A stretch of DNA of 64,000 bases from Tubulanus polymorphus (Eukaryota; Nemertea; Palaeonemertea; Tubulaniformes; Tubulanidae): assembly GCF_964204645.1 (NCBI RefSeq), contig NC_134036.1, positions 4,390,001 to 4,454,000 on the forward strand, read 5' to 3'. Made by a program: the position numbers and the translations under genes. This document shows, piece by piece, positions 34,013 through 45,420 of this stretch. The notes beneath the pieces were generated by a model that saw only the letters and a program-made list of their open reading frames with translations, ran no database searches and was not told the DNA's origin. Each line of letters starts with the position of its first letter. The stretch's first letter is position 1.

Positions 34013-35079
34013 CACCGAGACCACGACTTCGCTCTATATAGAAAAGACGGACCAATTCGTATATTCCGATTCGAAAGTAAAGTATAGCGGAACGATATTC
34101 GATATTCGATACGCGATATTCGAGTCAAGACGTCGCGACCTAATTACTGTCTTCCTACGACTACGTCAACCTATCGCGAAGATCATCGATTATCCGTTAT
34201 TCGAGAAAACAAAAACGCGATGGCGCTTATCCACTCCCGGATTACGGAAGAAAATGCGAAATCCGTACGAAACGTAATCTGCGGCTGGTGCGAAACGTGT
34301 ACCGCGCGGTTCGATCGCGATGCGGGGAATCCCAGAAAACGGTTATATCGTTCCTCTATGCCAAGCCACCGTTCTGACAACGATAACTACTCTGAAATCC
34401 GATGACGATATATACAGAACGTCGTCTTATCAGCGGACCGATCGAAAAAGTCAACTTCGATAGAAAGCGTTAAAAGCCGTTGTACGCGACGACGACGACA
34501 ACGGTTTCTTCGTCGTGATATGTATTACGTTACACTGTCACAGGCGGCGACTAGTATACTGCATCACGCGCTAAACAAACGACATCACCATCACACACAC
34601 AGAGGAGCGAGAGAGGAGAGAGCTCTGCATCAGCGCTCGGATTCTGAGTACTACACACCACGATACAACGCAGCGCTCACAGTCGTGCGTGTGTGTGTGT
34701 GGCTCGTCGTTTAGCTAGCGGCCATCATCATCGACGCTCGCTCGCTCGTTCGTCAGAATCTCTCGGTTATAAGCCAGCGCAGCAGCAGCGCCTAGTTACA
34801 CCGACGAGCGTGTACACCAGAGGAAAAACCGATATCGGAAGACTGTGTATGTGATGACGTCGCAGTGTCCATATGCTCGCCTGGTCGCCCCGAGCCGAAG
34901 CAAGGGCGCGGAGCCAGGTTTTCTTCAAAGGTAGAGAGACCAGGTACTAAAGGGCACAAAAGTAATGACGAAGGGTACCCCAACGAGGCGAGCGGTGAAG
35001 GCGCGAAGCCATCAAAGTCAGGGTCTGGGTGCCCTCCCCACGATCATTTTGAAATTTTGGAGTTCTCCAAGGTTATTTG
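34013..35079. promoter_or_regulatory. Possible promoter / 5' UTR-like region
   Basis: At 34480-34860 the sequence changes to GC- and CpG-rich DNA with a (GT)n run near 34689-34700, CAG repeats near 34781-34790 and a TTATAAG word at 34766-34772. It resembles the mixed-repeat 5' UTRs of some invertebrate genes. No linked start codon or donor was convincing. Confidence 0.2.
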
Positions 35080-35189
35080 ATGGTGATTTGATGGCTGTCG
35101 GGAATATTTCATATTTCAAAAAATTGAGGGGGCGGGGGGAATTTGTCACCATAGAGCCAGTGGAGTATATGTCTGATTCAGGGATGTGC

Positions 35190-35450
35190 CACATGGGACA
35201 AACTTTCGGACCGTAGAAAATTTGGGGTATATTATTTAGGGTACTGTTACGAAGGACAAAATTTGCCACCAATAATTTTAGGATATTGTTAAAAAGGAAC
35301 ACAATCTCCAGAGAGGAGATGGAGTTCAAATTATATTCACTATAGGACAGCTGGGAGCTGGGGTATACGTACATGATTTAAGGTACTGTAGTACAAGGGA
35401 CAAAATATGCACCATATACCATGTGAGATTAATAATCTAATAGAGTTCTG
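35190..35450 (+). repeat. Degenerate tandem repeat
   Basis: Related blocks: AGGGTACTGTTACGAAGGAC at 35238, AAGGTACTGTAGTACAAGGG near 35380 and AGAGTTCTGTTACGAA near 35441. Each is followed by ACAAAAT(T/A)TGC..ACC or a decayed form. Distances are irregular. Confidence 0.45.
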
Positions 35451-36518
35451 TTACGAAAATCATAATTACAAGGAAATTATTCGGCATATGCGAGTAAAAA
35501 TGGAATGAAGTCAGCCGCGAGTTCTTATCGATATAGATGAACAAACGCGTATGCATTTTTAATTAAGAAAAAGCTAATTAGCGTTAGTTTTTCTTAGCTT
35601 CTTTTACGCGCGAATTCGTCGTTTAATTCCGCCCCGATAAAAGCTTATGTATGAAGATTCGTTCTTTGCTCGTCGGCGATCGACGATTCGTATAAGTCGA
35701 TCATATCGATCCGTGTCGTGAGATCGATCGCTGGTCGATCGGTTATTTTGATTGATAGACGGCCGCCGTCGATACGGAGGATTAACCCTGCCAGACGACG
35801 ACCTTGAACGCTTCGAACGCGACCGTCGCGGATTATACGTCAATGTCGCCCGGTGTCGGAGATGATCTCCACGATGCGCGCTCGCGGGGCAATGACCCGA
35901 ACTGCGGTTCTAGCTAGCTCAACTCTCCTTATCTCTCTCCCTCTTTCTCCGTCACTCTCTTACTGTCGCACGATCGAACCGACAGTTATGTCCGTCCATA
36001 ATTCGAATGTCGCTTTGCGTAAAAACGTGTAGCCGACTTCGAAGCCTACTTTGTCAATTTATATTTACTAGGGCTCCATGTTCGATACGTCGGCAAGCGA
36101 GGATCCACCAGGTGTCGCTAGTGCACGCATTCAGATAAAACGATTCCGAATTTCTTTCCAGATCCACAATTAGAATCAATCCATATTTTCTCAGAATTCG
36201 AAGAACGACGAATAAAATCGTCGCTATTTTCGAACCCCGAAGATCAATATGAATTTTCCGAGAGACGCGATTGGCCTAATGTCTCACGTGGAAAGGTCAA
36301 AATGATGGAAGCATCTATTTACACAGGCAAAGCTAGTTCATAAGTTGAATTATATACAGCAAAATATACACATGATATACGCGCAATTTGTGAGGGATTT
36401 TTACACATTTGAAACTAACTGAATAACTTATGTCCTATTATAATGTACTACTGAAATGTAACTGAATAAATCTAGCTACGAATGTCCTCCTAGAATGTCC
36501 TACTGAAATTGACACCAT
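35451..36518. other. Non-coding stretch
   Basis: A pyrimidine-rich CTCTCTCCCTC run near 35925-35965 and a CpG-rich patch at 35690-35890. No supported exon. Confidence 0.3.
36105..36118 (+). promoter_or_regulatory. CTCF-like core motif within a dispersed word
   Basis: CCACCAGGTGTCGC matches the animal CTCF core CCRSYAGRKGGCRS at 13 of 14 positions. It sits in GGCAAGCGAGGATCC, a word that recurs in degenerate form at 38.3-38.7 kb. Occupancy is not shown. Confidence 0.35.
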
Positions 36519-37195
36519 CCAGGAAGACAGACACTCTAAATATTTGGATGGATATATGAAAGCTGTGGGTACTGGAGTGTGTAATGGGTAGTGTAGTGTG
36601 ATCTGTGTACATTTGTGGCCAGCACACAGATCACATTGTTCAATGGGGTTTGGTCCAGGACTCGCGAGATTTTCATCAACACGGAAGTAACGTGTAATAA
36701 ATGATGACTTGAATTGCATGACTACCTACCACCCCTCATTATTGTTTGAAAACTAAACGTTCCGCACTGACTAAAAATTAGTAATAACATTTTAGAAATG
36801 GCCAGAATTTTAACTTAGGTTCTATCTCATTTTTATTTTACAATTGCGATTGGTATAATTTATTTTTAAACGGCCGTTAAGGCTTCATGTTTCGTCTGCA
36901 ATTCACTGCAAATAGTTACGCAACTACGCACAGTTCAGTGTTTTCAGTGTTTTTGGCAGCTGTACACTCAATCGGCACCGTTCGTGACTAGCTTCACTGC
37001 GGAATTATCATTAATTAACATCGCCATATCGCATCATCAACTTATATTGTGCCTTAAAACCCTAATAGCCGAAATAATTGAAATGCACACACGATTTCTA
37101 TCATTGGAAATTGAGAGAGTGGCCATGTTTGTGTTCTGCTGCTTCGCGTAAATCCCGCGCGGTGGCGCATCCGCGCGGAGTGGGGCCGATACGTC
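36519..37195 (-). mobile_element. R element, copy 3 (full-length, minus orientation)
   Basis: About 677 bases, same orientation as copy 2. A small local duplication (CAGTGTTTTCAGTGTTTTT) near 36935 distinguishes it. The minus-strand frames found in copies 1 and 2 are retained (NPIEQCDLCAGHKCTQITLH). It lies outside the 23-29 kb array, so R is truly dispersed. Confidence 0.85.
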
Positions 37196-38220
37196 TAGCG
37201 GGAGTGAGCTGATGCATTAGAATCTCGTCATGTCATATCTTCGAATGTAATTTACCTTCCTTGAACTAGCGGCTGAGTTTGTTAAAACGAACGTTAATGT
37301 AGAGACTCACGAGCTTGGAGTTTTTACCGATGAAAATATAATCAGGAAATATTTGTCGAGTTTCTATCGATTTAAGAACGCAATTAAATTCACGAGCGCT
37401 CGCAATTCTCTTTACTTTTCACCCCGGCAATGTTGACACGAAAATAGCTGTATAGCGCAAACCGTTTTTCTAAGATCGAGGACCTGAATATTACTTCATC
37501 GAAGCCGTTGGCGCAGCGGGAACTGATAGTTAGAGATCCCCAGCCCCCGGGGCTCGTAAGACACGTCGCGGTCGTAATAACGCGTACGAAGCAATCAAAA
37601 TGGCTTCTTTTCTCTTCGGCGCGCGCCGGTGCCCGTCGGAAAACCTCCCGGTGTCAAAGGGCCACGACGACGTTCCGCGCGATCCTACTTATCAATTACA
37701 CAACCACCGCAATCATCGGCATCGCGGCTGCTGTCAACGCCGGGAAACGACGACGACCGCGGCACTCTCGTCGAGGGTAATCTCGTCGACGTGCCCTGCC
37801 GCTCGTTCGCCCCCGACGCTGACAGCCTGTCAACCCGTCAGCGGCGCGCGTAGAGCTTATCGAAAACGTTCGGACATAATTTTCTCGAGTGCGACGACTC
37901 CCAATCGACCTCGTATACAAAATATCGTCGGAGAGGTTGAAGTAGTAAAATCCTACAGAATCTATACCGCAACCAACAGGCGACGGGTAATACCTTCACC
38001 GAAAACCCATACGTAAATATTTTACTCGGTGAAAGCCCGTCCCTTACGCTAGTGAAGGAACCGATATCGCGCTGCTACCGAGGTCTTGTGTACGTGACGT
38101 CATAGCTTGTTTGCCAACCCGTGCTGGAGACCTACCATACGTAACAACAAAAGTATTCAGGGCGATTTTCAGACTTTGAGGGTCTGTTATGTAAATCTGT
38201 CATTTTATTTGCCAACTAAT
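37196..38220. other. Non-coding stretch, partly CpG-rich
   Basis: A CpG-rich segment at 37540-37920 produces overlapping open frames on both strands (up to 138 codons) with Arg-rich, featureless translations. Not supported as genes. Confidence 0.35.
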
Positions 38221-38243
38221 ATGGCGGCGTCGACGTCGAAAAA
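38221..38243 (+). CDS. Candidate first coding exon (MAASTSK...)
   Basis: ATGGCGGCGTCGACGTCGAA begins at 38221 and is followed by AAA and a GTATGT donor at 38244. The ATGGCGGC context is typical of translation starts in many animal genes and is also a YY1-like word. Only seven complete codons are present and no downstream exon was linked, so this is speculative. Confidence 0.15.
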
Positions 38244-38330
38244 GTATGTGGTTGCTATATATATGTGCTTGTGTGAGAATGTCTCTTTCATGCTAATAAG
38301 GAACCAATTATGCTGTAATTGCGGAAAGTA

Positions 38331-38690
38331 AGGATCCGCTAGTCGTCTCTCTATGTCTCCCGCATGCCAGTCGGGACCCGATTATGATGCTACTTTGGCA
38401 AGTGACGATCCGTTCACTACGGTGCTAAGTCTGAGCTTGGAGTAATCATTTGACAAATGAGTCGAATGATTACTCCAAGGTCTGAGCGTCGTTCTATCGA
38501 AAAACGTTACTGCGGCAAGTGAAGATCAGCTGGGAGCGCTAGTGAGTTGGAGCGCGTAATCGAACATCGATACGGCTGCCGTGGCAAGCTAGCATCCGCT
38601 AGGGGCGCTATCGTACGGTCGACGTAAAACACGCGCTCTCAAAAATCGATATAGTTTTTGTGACAAGCGAGCCTCCGTGTGATATCAAAC
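38331..38690 (+). repeat. Degenerate ~70-110-base repeat with GGCAAGYGA word
   Basis: Four to five decayed units with GGCAAG near 38396, 38513 and 38582 and ACAAGCGAGCCTCCG near 38662. Best-preserved core: GCATCCGCTAGGGGCGCTA. A hairpin (CTTGGAGTAATCATTTGAC at 38436-38454, mirrored at 38461-38479 with one mismatch) lies inside the array. Confidence 0.5.
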
Positions 38691-39235
38691 CATGCACGCT
38701 TACGAACGAAGGGAACGGATAACTTTTATTGCGCAGTTAGGTTTGCAGTTGCTTCATCTATCTGCTGCAGATGAAGGCGAATCTTTTTCTTCGCGGAAAA
38801 GCGTCTAGTTTTTTTTTGTTTTCGTCGGAAGTCGCGGTGGATGCTCGGATGATGGGAACGACCGACGGTTTGATCAGCTGTCAACGAAAGCAATTACCGC
38901 CTTGTTGTGCAACCGAACGTAGAAAGAAAGAGACTTGTTCTATCCGCGCAGTGCGTCCTTCGCCTTCCGGCAAATAATGAGAGAGGGGAAAAACAAAAAA
39001 CAAACAAACGCGCGCACATTTCTCTTCCTTGTGACAACATATCTTTTTTTCCGATTTCTGATCCGCCGAAATCGGATACAGATCTGAGATCCAGAATCAA
39101 ATGTTTATCGAAAGTACTTGATTCGGGGGGTAACTGTAAATTGTAACGTAGTCCAACGGGGCTCAATCAATGCTTCTGGAAGTATAACCTAAATACGATA
39201 ACTACGTGTATACTACGATACACAATCGGTTTTGG
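38691..39235. other. Non-coding stretch
   Basis: Short open frames on both strands only. Nothing supported. Confidence 0.3.
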
Positions 39236-39415
39236 TATAGAGTCCGCGATGCCATCAGGTTCGAATCCCTGCAACATAGGAACTCGCAATTCTATCAGGT
39301 TCGAATCCCAGTAAGGGAGAAACGTGGTAGAGTCTTGCGATGCCAACAGGCTCGAACCCTTGCAAGGGAGGAATGTGGCAGAGTCTCGCGACGCCATCCA
39401 ATTCAAACATCCACG
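39236..39415 (+). repeat. S8 minisatellite with pol III box-like words, array 1
   Basis: Three to four units of about 50 bases: GATGCCATCAGG, TTCGAATCCCTGCAA, GGGAGGAATGTGGCAGAG and TCTCGCG. Each unit contains GGTTCGAATCC, the tRNA B-box consensus, and TGGCAGAGTC, which resembles an A box. A second array is at 48127-48245. Confidence 0.75.
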
Positions 39416-40100
39416 AATGGAGGATGTGCCTACAAGTTGATACATCAAGGCTCAAAGGCTATATAACCCAGCTAACCAGAGCTACATAAACGACATCAAA
39501 GCGTTTAAGATGATATCATGCCCTTCAAAGAAACAACCGCCGTCTAAAATAAAAAACAGCTACTAAATGACCGTACTATATCCGAAACCTCTCCGATAGA
39601 AATATAGCGTAAAATCGCTCGAAAACCGATCGAACGAATTTGCGTAACGTCGAGTTCGTTTTACACGAGAAAAAATAGCAGCAGCGGCAGCGAGACAAGC
39701 GCAGCAGCATAAACGATTTATTTTCGACAGAAGAAAATGTAGAAATCGCTTTGAACGACGTCGAATACACCGAATCGACGATCGAACTTCAAAGCCGTTC
39801 GCCCCCGAGATCAAAGGCGAATTAGCGAGGCGAATAGAGAGTGCTCCCGGTCGAAACAACGATCGAATTCGTCGTGTCTGATATCCATCGACATTCAAAG
39901 ACTTCTCTGTCTTTGTCTGTGTATCCATTTTTTAAAGATTGTATTTATTATTTATATCCGCGCGTAACTAAAAATATGTTTAGTCAGTATAGTAGGCATA
40001 ATATGGTAGAAACCAACTACAGATTAGAAGTTTCATTACATTACGACTGGTAGGGGCTGTGATATAAATCTTGGTAGTTAATGAACAAAACATGCGGACA
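39416..40100. other. Non-coding stretch
   Basis: No repeat family; a 121-codon minus-strand frame (39563-39928) has no recognisable features. Confidence 0.3.
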
Positions 40101-40215
40101 CGGTTCCGCACACAGTGTTGTGAGTTCCAGGTAACTCTTGAGTTAAAATCAGTTCATTTCAATGCAGTTAACTTGCAATCAAATCCTAACTCAGAACCGC
40201 GTGGAACCGGGCCCC
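40101..40215. mobile_element. Small palindromic MITE
   Basis: Left CGGTTCCGCACACAG..TTGTGAGTTC and right CTCAGAACCGCGTGGAACCG are inverted, with GTTAACT inside. Related to 15549 and 31283 by arrangement. Confidence 0.5.
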
Positions 40216-40849
40216 GCATTTACGGGAGTTTCGACTAAAAAACACGTTTTCATATCTTCGATGATGACGAAGTTTAGTCGAAAATTCGATACTATCAGAA
40301 AATAAACTGTTCGGCCGAAAACAGCGGATTTTCCTCTTCATAGAATTTGAAGAAAAAAGGATTATGGGCGAATTTTCTAGTTGATACCGAGAAAAAAAAT
40401 CGATGTCGAAATGCGCATCAGTGACACCGGTCGGAACCTCGCTTGCCGCAGGCGGAATCCCCAAATGTCATTAATTATCGCTTCCGATATCAAATATACA
40501 TTAGGCCATCCATCTCTGATCCCATTAGCTGGTCATGACAGGTCGAACTAGTCCCCTGAATCTGACGCTTTCCAATTCATACGAAGCTTCGCGCGCCTAT
40601 CGAGCTAATTAGCGAAATGAACCGGTCCTAATTTCACGGCGGTTTCGGCGAGCGCGCGCGCGCTATTTTTTCTCGGCGGCGTAATTCGACTTATTTCCGT
40701 TCGTCGTGGCGCGCTAATTTCCTGTTGGGTGAACTCTGATTATTGGTCGACGAGCGGAAAGAAATAGAGGGTTCATCCAGCGAGTGAGCTAGTCGTGTCG
40801 AGAATAGATCGCCGAGTTAAAAAAAGAACCATAATTACCCGATCATGGG
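40216..40849. other. Non-coding stretch
   Basis: Includes a (GC)n patch near 40650-40663. Nothing supported. Confidence 0.3.
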
Positions 40850-41180
40850 GATTTATTTCTCCGGGCGAGATCTTCCACCCGACCGAATTGAGGATTTCTC
40901 CGGGCAAAATCTTCACCCGACCGAATTGAGGATTTCTCCGAGCAAGATCTTTTCTCGACCGAATTGAGGATTTCTCCGGGCAAGATCGTCACCCAACAGA
41001 ATTGGGGAATCGTCCGTGAAAAATGTTCAACAGGCCGAATAGAGAATCCGTCCGGGCAAAATATTTACCCCCGGCCGAATTGAAAATTCTCTGGGAATAT
41101 CGTCACCCCTGGCCGAATTGAGGACCTTCACTCGAAGACCGAAATGAGGGTTCCTCCTTGGGAAGATCTTGAAGCCCCTA
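40850..41180 (+). repeat. S5 minisatellite, array 2
   Basis: About eight units of 36-38 bases: CCGAATTGAGGATTTCTCCG, GGCAAGATCTTCACCCGA. Same orientation as 7530-7766 but more diverged, with TTTCTCC replacing TTCCCGG. Confidence 0.85.
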
Positions 41181-41490
41181 GGCTAGCGCAGGAAAGATCT
41201 AGCGCTGGAATCGTTGCACCTTCGCAGCCTCCATCATGAAATTCATTGAAAAAAAAACGACCATTTCCAACATCGGATCCATGAAACAATGCCATAATCA
41301 CGAACAACCCTCATATTTGAACGGCTAGTTTCGAAACCTTTAGAATTCTATCGTTACGTTACTGGGAAAGTGGAAAACCGATAAGAAATGCCTTATGCTA
41401 TTTCCATACTTAATACAGCTGGGATTACAGGGATTCTTGTATTGACAACACTGCCGAATACGACTCGACGACATAATTCTCGAAACAGAC

Positions 41491-41665
<175 letters not shown>

Positions 41666-42194
41666 GACAAACATTCGCGATAGACGAGCGAACGAAGCCG
41701 CACGAACTAAACAACATCCATATCATCAAAAAGAAGAAATCGTCGACTTATCGAGCGGCGGCGCGCGGTGCCCGTAAATCTCTTTTTTCGAAAGAAGTCG
41801 ACATCAAAAAGCGCCTTGATTCCATCGCGTGTTCGTGTGTAGACAGAGTCAGCAGCAACTTCTTAAGGTAAGCGCCGGTACGTAAGCCTCTTTCGACGTA
41901 GAGGAGCCCAGAAAAAAAGGGGAAATCGGCTGACAGCGTCAGCGAGTTGGATGAACAAAAACAAACACAACTCGCCTCCCGTGCTTGCTGCAGCAGCGCT
42001 GCCTCGATCATTCCGCGTATCGCTATGGCAACGGTTTTGTTTATTTTCGTGTCGTTGCGGAGTAGAGATTTTTTCGCTGATTCGAGTGATTCGCGTCGTT
42101 GCTGAAGGGTTTTCAGATTCCGACGGCGTCGCCGTATGGGATGAGGGCATATTCGAACAGGCGAGTTATTAGCAACCAATCATTAGTTCACCGT
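41666..42194. promoter_or_regulatory. CpG-rich region with possible 5' UTR donor and X-box-like site
   Basis: A good donor consensus (CTTCTTAAG followed by GTAAGC) lies at 41860-41872. An RFX X-box-like site, GTATCGCTATGGCAAC, is at 42017-42032 with a perfect RGYAAC half. These could mark the 5' end of a gene, but no exon chain is visible and overlapping frames on both strands are uninformative. Confidence 0.25.
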
Positions 42195-42525
42195 AGAAAG
42201 GTAGCAATTAGTAACTAATTATAATTTTACTGAAATCGTTGAAGTTATTGAGAATGAAAAGGTCGTCATTAGTACCTAATCATAATTTTACTGAATCGGT
42301 GAAGTTATCGAGAATGAGTAGTCCGTCATTAGTAACTAATCATAATTTTACTGAATCGTTGAAGTTATCGAGAATGAGAAAGTCGTCCTTAGTAACTAAT
42401 CATAATTTTACTGAATCAATTAAGTCATTGAGAATGAAAAGATCGTCATTAGTAACTATACATAATTTTACTGAATCTTTGAAGTTATCGAGAATAAGAA
42501 GGTCGACATCAAATCACCGAATTAT
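42195..42525 (+). repeat. S4 minisatellite, array 2 (inverted relative to array 1)
   Basis: Five to six 60-base units: TTTTACTGAATCGTTGAAG, TTATCGAGAATGAG, TCGTCATTAGTAACTAATCA. More diverged between units than at 14855. The plus-strand frame is again open with the same peptide core (VTNHNFTES). Confidence 0.93.
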
Positions 42526-43149
42526 AATTTGCTGATTTATCAGGACCTAGAGAGGTTTTCGTTAGTAAATCAAACATTTCACTGGCCATATTTGAGTAAA
42601 CGGTTTCGTAATGATATTCACGATATTGCAAATGATGGCATCATTATGTAACTATAATATTAACTTCTTTTTTAAACTGTTGCGGTTGCGCAGAATCCTG
42701 TCAGCTACATTCGCGGGTTGCCAGTTGAAAAAAAACCCCATAAAAGCCCGTTTCGCCGACGTAGCTATGGTAACTGATTACACGCGTATTTCTAGGAGCG
42801 GTCCGTTTCGGAAAAGCACGCCATCACGGTGCGGACGCGGAGACCTGCCACGCCACTGATAAAACGCCAGTGGCGACAGCGGTTAAAATCGGGTCAAGAC
42901 ACGCGGCGACACTAGCGCCGCCGCGATCGTCGCGTTAAAATTCAACACGCCGTTATCGGCACTGAGCTACGACGGAAGACGTCGCTATGGCGACTGTCTT
43001 CGAAGCGGCATCGCGACATTTCCCGTCGAGATTTCGTTATTTTTCGTTTTGGCGACTATTGCAATCGGGATGACGAAGTTCCGCAAAATCGTTTAGAAAA
43101 CAGGGAAATCGATACGCGAAAGTTGAAAACTTTTCGTCGGCCACGATTG
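42526..43149. promoter_or_regulatory. GC-rich segment with two X-box-like sites
   Basis: GTAGCTATGGTAAC (42761-42774) and GTCGCTATGGCGAC (42981-42994) resemble RFX X-boxes (GTNRCC, 0-3 spacer, RGYAAC). Surrounding DNA is CpG-rich (42780-43030). Promoter role is inference. Confidence 0.25.
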
Positions 43150-43350
43150 TTATATAAAAAGAAGAAGAATTAAGTCGAAACGTAGAATAAACTACTAGCT
43201 CAAAGGAATACAGTATTCCCGAAGATGACTATTAAGATAAGTCGAAACGTTGAATAAACCACTAGCGCAAGGAATACAGTATTCCTAAAAATGACTAACA
43301 GAATATGGTCGAAACTCCGAATAAATTGCTAGCTCAAGGAAACATTTTCT
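43150..43350 (+). repeat. S6 minisatellite, array 2
   Basis: About three units with GTCGAAACGTAGAATAAACT, GCTCAAAGGAATACAGTATT and GAAGATGACTATTA. Same orientation as 16131-16640. Confidence 0.78.
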
Positions 43351-44737
43351 TTACGTTATATTTTCGCTATCATCGTGGGATTCTCTACGCATTATTCAAA
43401 AACTTCTTTTTTTTACCATTTAAAATATTTTCACGGGAGTGATAGGCAGCATAAAATCAGTTACGAACTGGAACCAAACTAAAAACGAAGCAAACTGCGG
43501 TTACACGTATTTACCTGGGTTTCTTATTAAATTTGTTCCCATCTTGTTACTTCAGACTTGTTAAGTTTACAGCTATTCCTATGCTCTATATCAATTATCC
43601 TATCTTCTATAGTCACTGGGATTATTTATTCTTCAGCTTCTAACTTAAAGGTTTTGTTTTAATTTGCAAGTATTTCTAGGTTGTATATTATGATATCACC
43701 TATTTTCACTGAACTAATCTCTTCGCTTGTGTAGATGATATCTAGTAAAATCGTAACAAAAATCTAGTCCGCCTTAAGATGAATACGTCATGATGAATTT
43801 CGAAACCACCAATACACACTATTAGTCTCAGAAAAACGAAACATTTCTGGCGGTTTTTCTATTCTAAGGGCGAAATTCTATATCATCTTCACAACACGGG
43901 GACACGGGGTGTTTCATCCAGGGTTAACACCAACGACGGAAAAGTATCACATTCTCGATTTGATAAGGAAAACTACATCGGAAATTGGAAATGCGAGATT
44001 CGGTCGAAATGGGAAAAGAAAACCCGAAGCGAATGTCGCGCGCCGCGTGAGCAAAATGAAATGAACGAAGTTAACGGCAGTGTGTACGCCTCCATGATTG
44101 AACGAAGAAAAAGAAATTGCACGGGCGTACGTGAGCGTGTGCGGCCGTAGCTTTTACTATGCATTAAATATAATTGAAATACATCTTTTTGGGGGGAGGG
44201 TCGGGGAAGATAAGTAGACCTGGATGTTTTCTGGAAGGAACGTTGATGAATACGATAATAAGCCATGCATTCTCGAGCACCAGCGTGTTTTCGAATGGCC
44301 ATTAAAAATACCCACCTAACGTACCCCCATGAAAATTAGAATTATAGTTTATGAATTGGTAATCTTGAAGCTTGGGCAACACAAGTTTCTGAGACACCCC
44401 AGCGCAGCCTTCATTGAAAAATTTAAGCATCGACAAATAGCCCGTTATATTTCGAAGGCGTGCCCCTCGAATCGCTAACGAATGCGAACAAATCTAAATA
44501 AGTAAAATACTTATACGGATACTATATTATAATAGTACCGTTATCCTCGGTAATCTGGGAACAAAGCACGCCTTAGAACAAAAAACAGGGCGTGGTGCTC
44601 CACATCGCGACGACTCTTCATCGTTCCGTATACTGCGCGTGTAGCGATTAATTATCAAATGTAACTGCCGCCGTTTAAATAATCGTTGTCGGTTTCTAAG
44701 CGCCTTAAGATGGCCGCCTATAAGCAGAACTGACTCA
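43351..44737. other. Non-coding stretch; YY1-like word at 44707
   Basis: Unique DNA without a supported exon. AAGATGGCCGCC at 44707-44718 matches a YY1 site / start-context word but is followed by no long open frame. Confidence 0.3.
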
Positions 44738-45420
44738 ACACTGCCGCCGAACTGCTTCCAGAATCAAATTAAACCCGTACAACCGTCGATCCAAAGCGAA
44801 AATCGAATGTTCAAATTTGTACTGGAAATTAAACCCATTACGACCGCGTGGCACCGGGTTCGGAGTCAGAATTAAATCCGCGCTACTGTGTAACTAGATT
44901 AAGAAATGAGTTTGAACTTCAAATCGTACGACTACTGCTGGACTGAATCCACATACCTGTGGGACTGGATCCAGAGTCTAATACACAAAAAAAAACATAG
45001 CTATGGAACTGCGTCTTGGGTCAAACTAAACCGACAAAGCTGTAAAACCTGACCTAGAGTCGAATTAAACCCATACGAATGTAGAACCGGGTCCGGAGTT
45101 GAATGTAACCCCCAGGGGCCAGTTGCACAGTCGTGACTTAAGTCAAAAAGTGGTCTTAAATCTTAAGACCAGTCTTAAGTTGTTAGATTGGCTATAGAAC
45201 TAAGTTGGTCTTAGACTGGTCTTAAGTCTAAGTCATGACTATGCAACCGGCCCCTGAAGTGTGGAACTGGCCGAAATATCCGAATAAACCCACACAACTG
45301 TGGAACTATATCCGAGTCACATCAAACCAACATAACTGTGGAACTGGGTCAAGAGTGAAATTAAACCCAAACAACTGAGGAACTAGAACCTGGAGTCGAG
45401 TTAAACCCTTGCAATAAAAC
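44738..45420 (+). repeat. S7 minisatellite, array 2 (split by a MITE)
   Basis: About fifteen degenerate ~40-base units: GGAACTGGATCCAGAGTC, AAATTAAACCCA, CACAACTGTG. Interrupted at 45114-45256 by a palindromic MITE. Confidence 0.85.
45114..45256. mobile_element. GGCCAGTTGCA-family palindromic MITE (clean copy)
   Basis: Termini AGGGGCCAGTTGCACAGTC and GACTATGCAACCGGCCCCT are inverted, enclosing arms with CTTAAATCTTAAGACC and TTAGACTGGTCTTAAG. It is inserted in the S7 array. Decayed relatives are at 23258-23510, 32722-33180, 46126-46640, 51041-51300, 53603-53710 and 62570-62900. Confidence 0.85.

Noticed and set aside
37505-37565. tRNA-like A box (TTGGCGCAGCGGG) near 37508
   Set aside because: No B box or cloverleaf follows at the needed distance.
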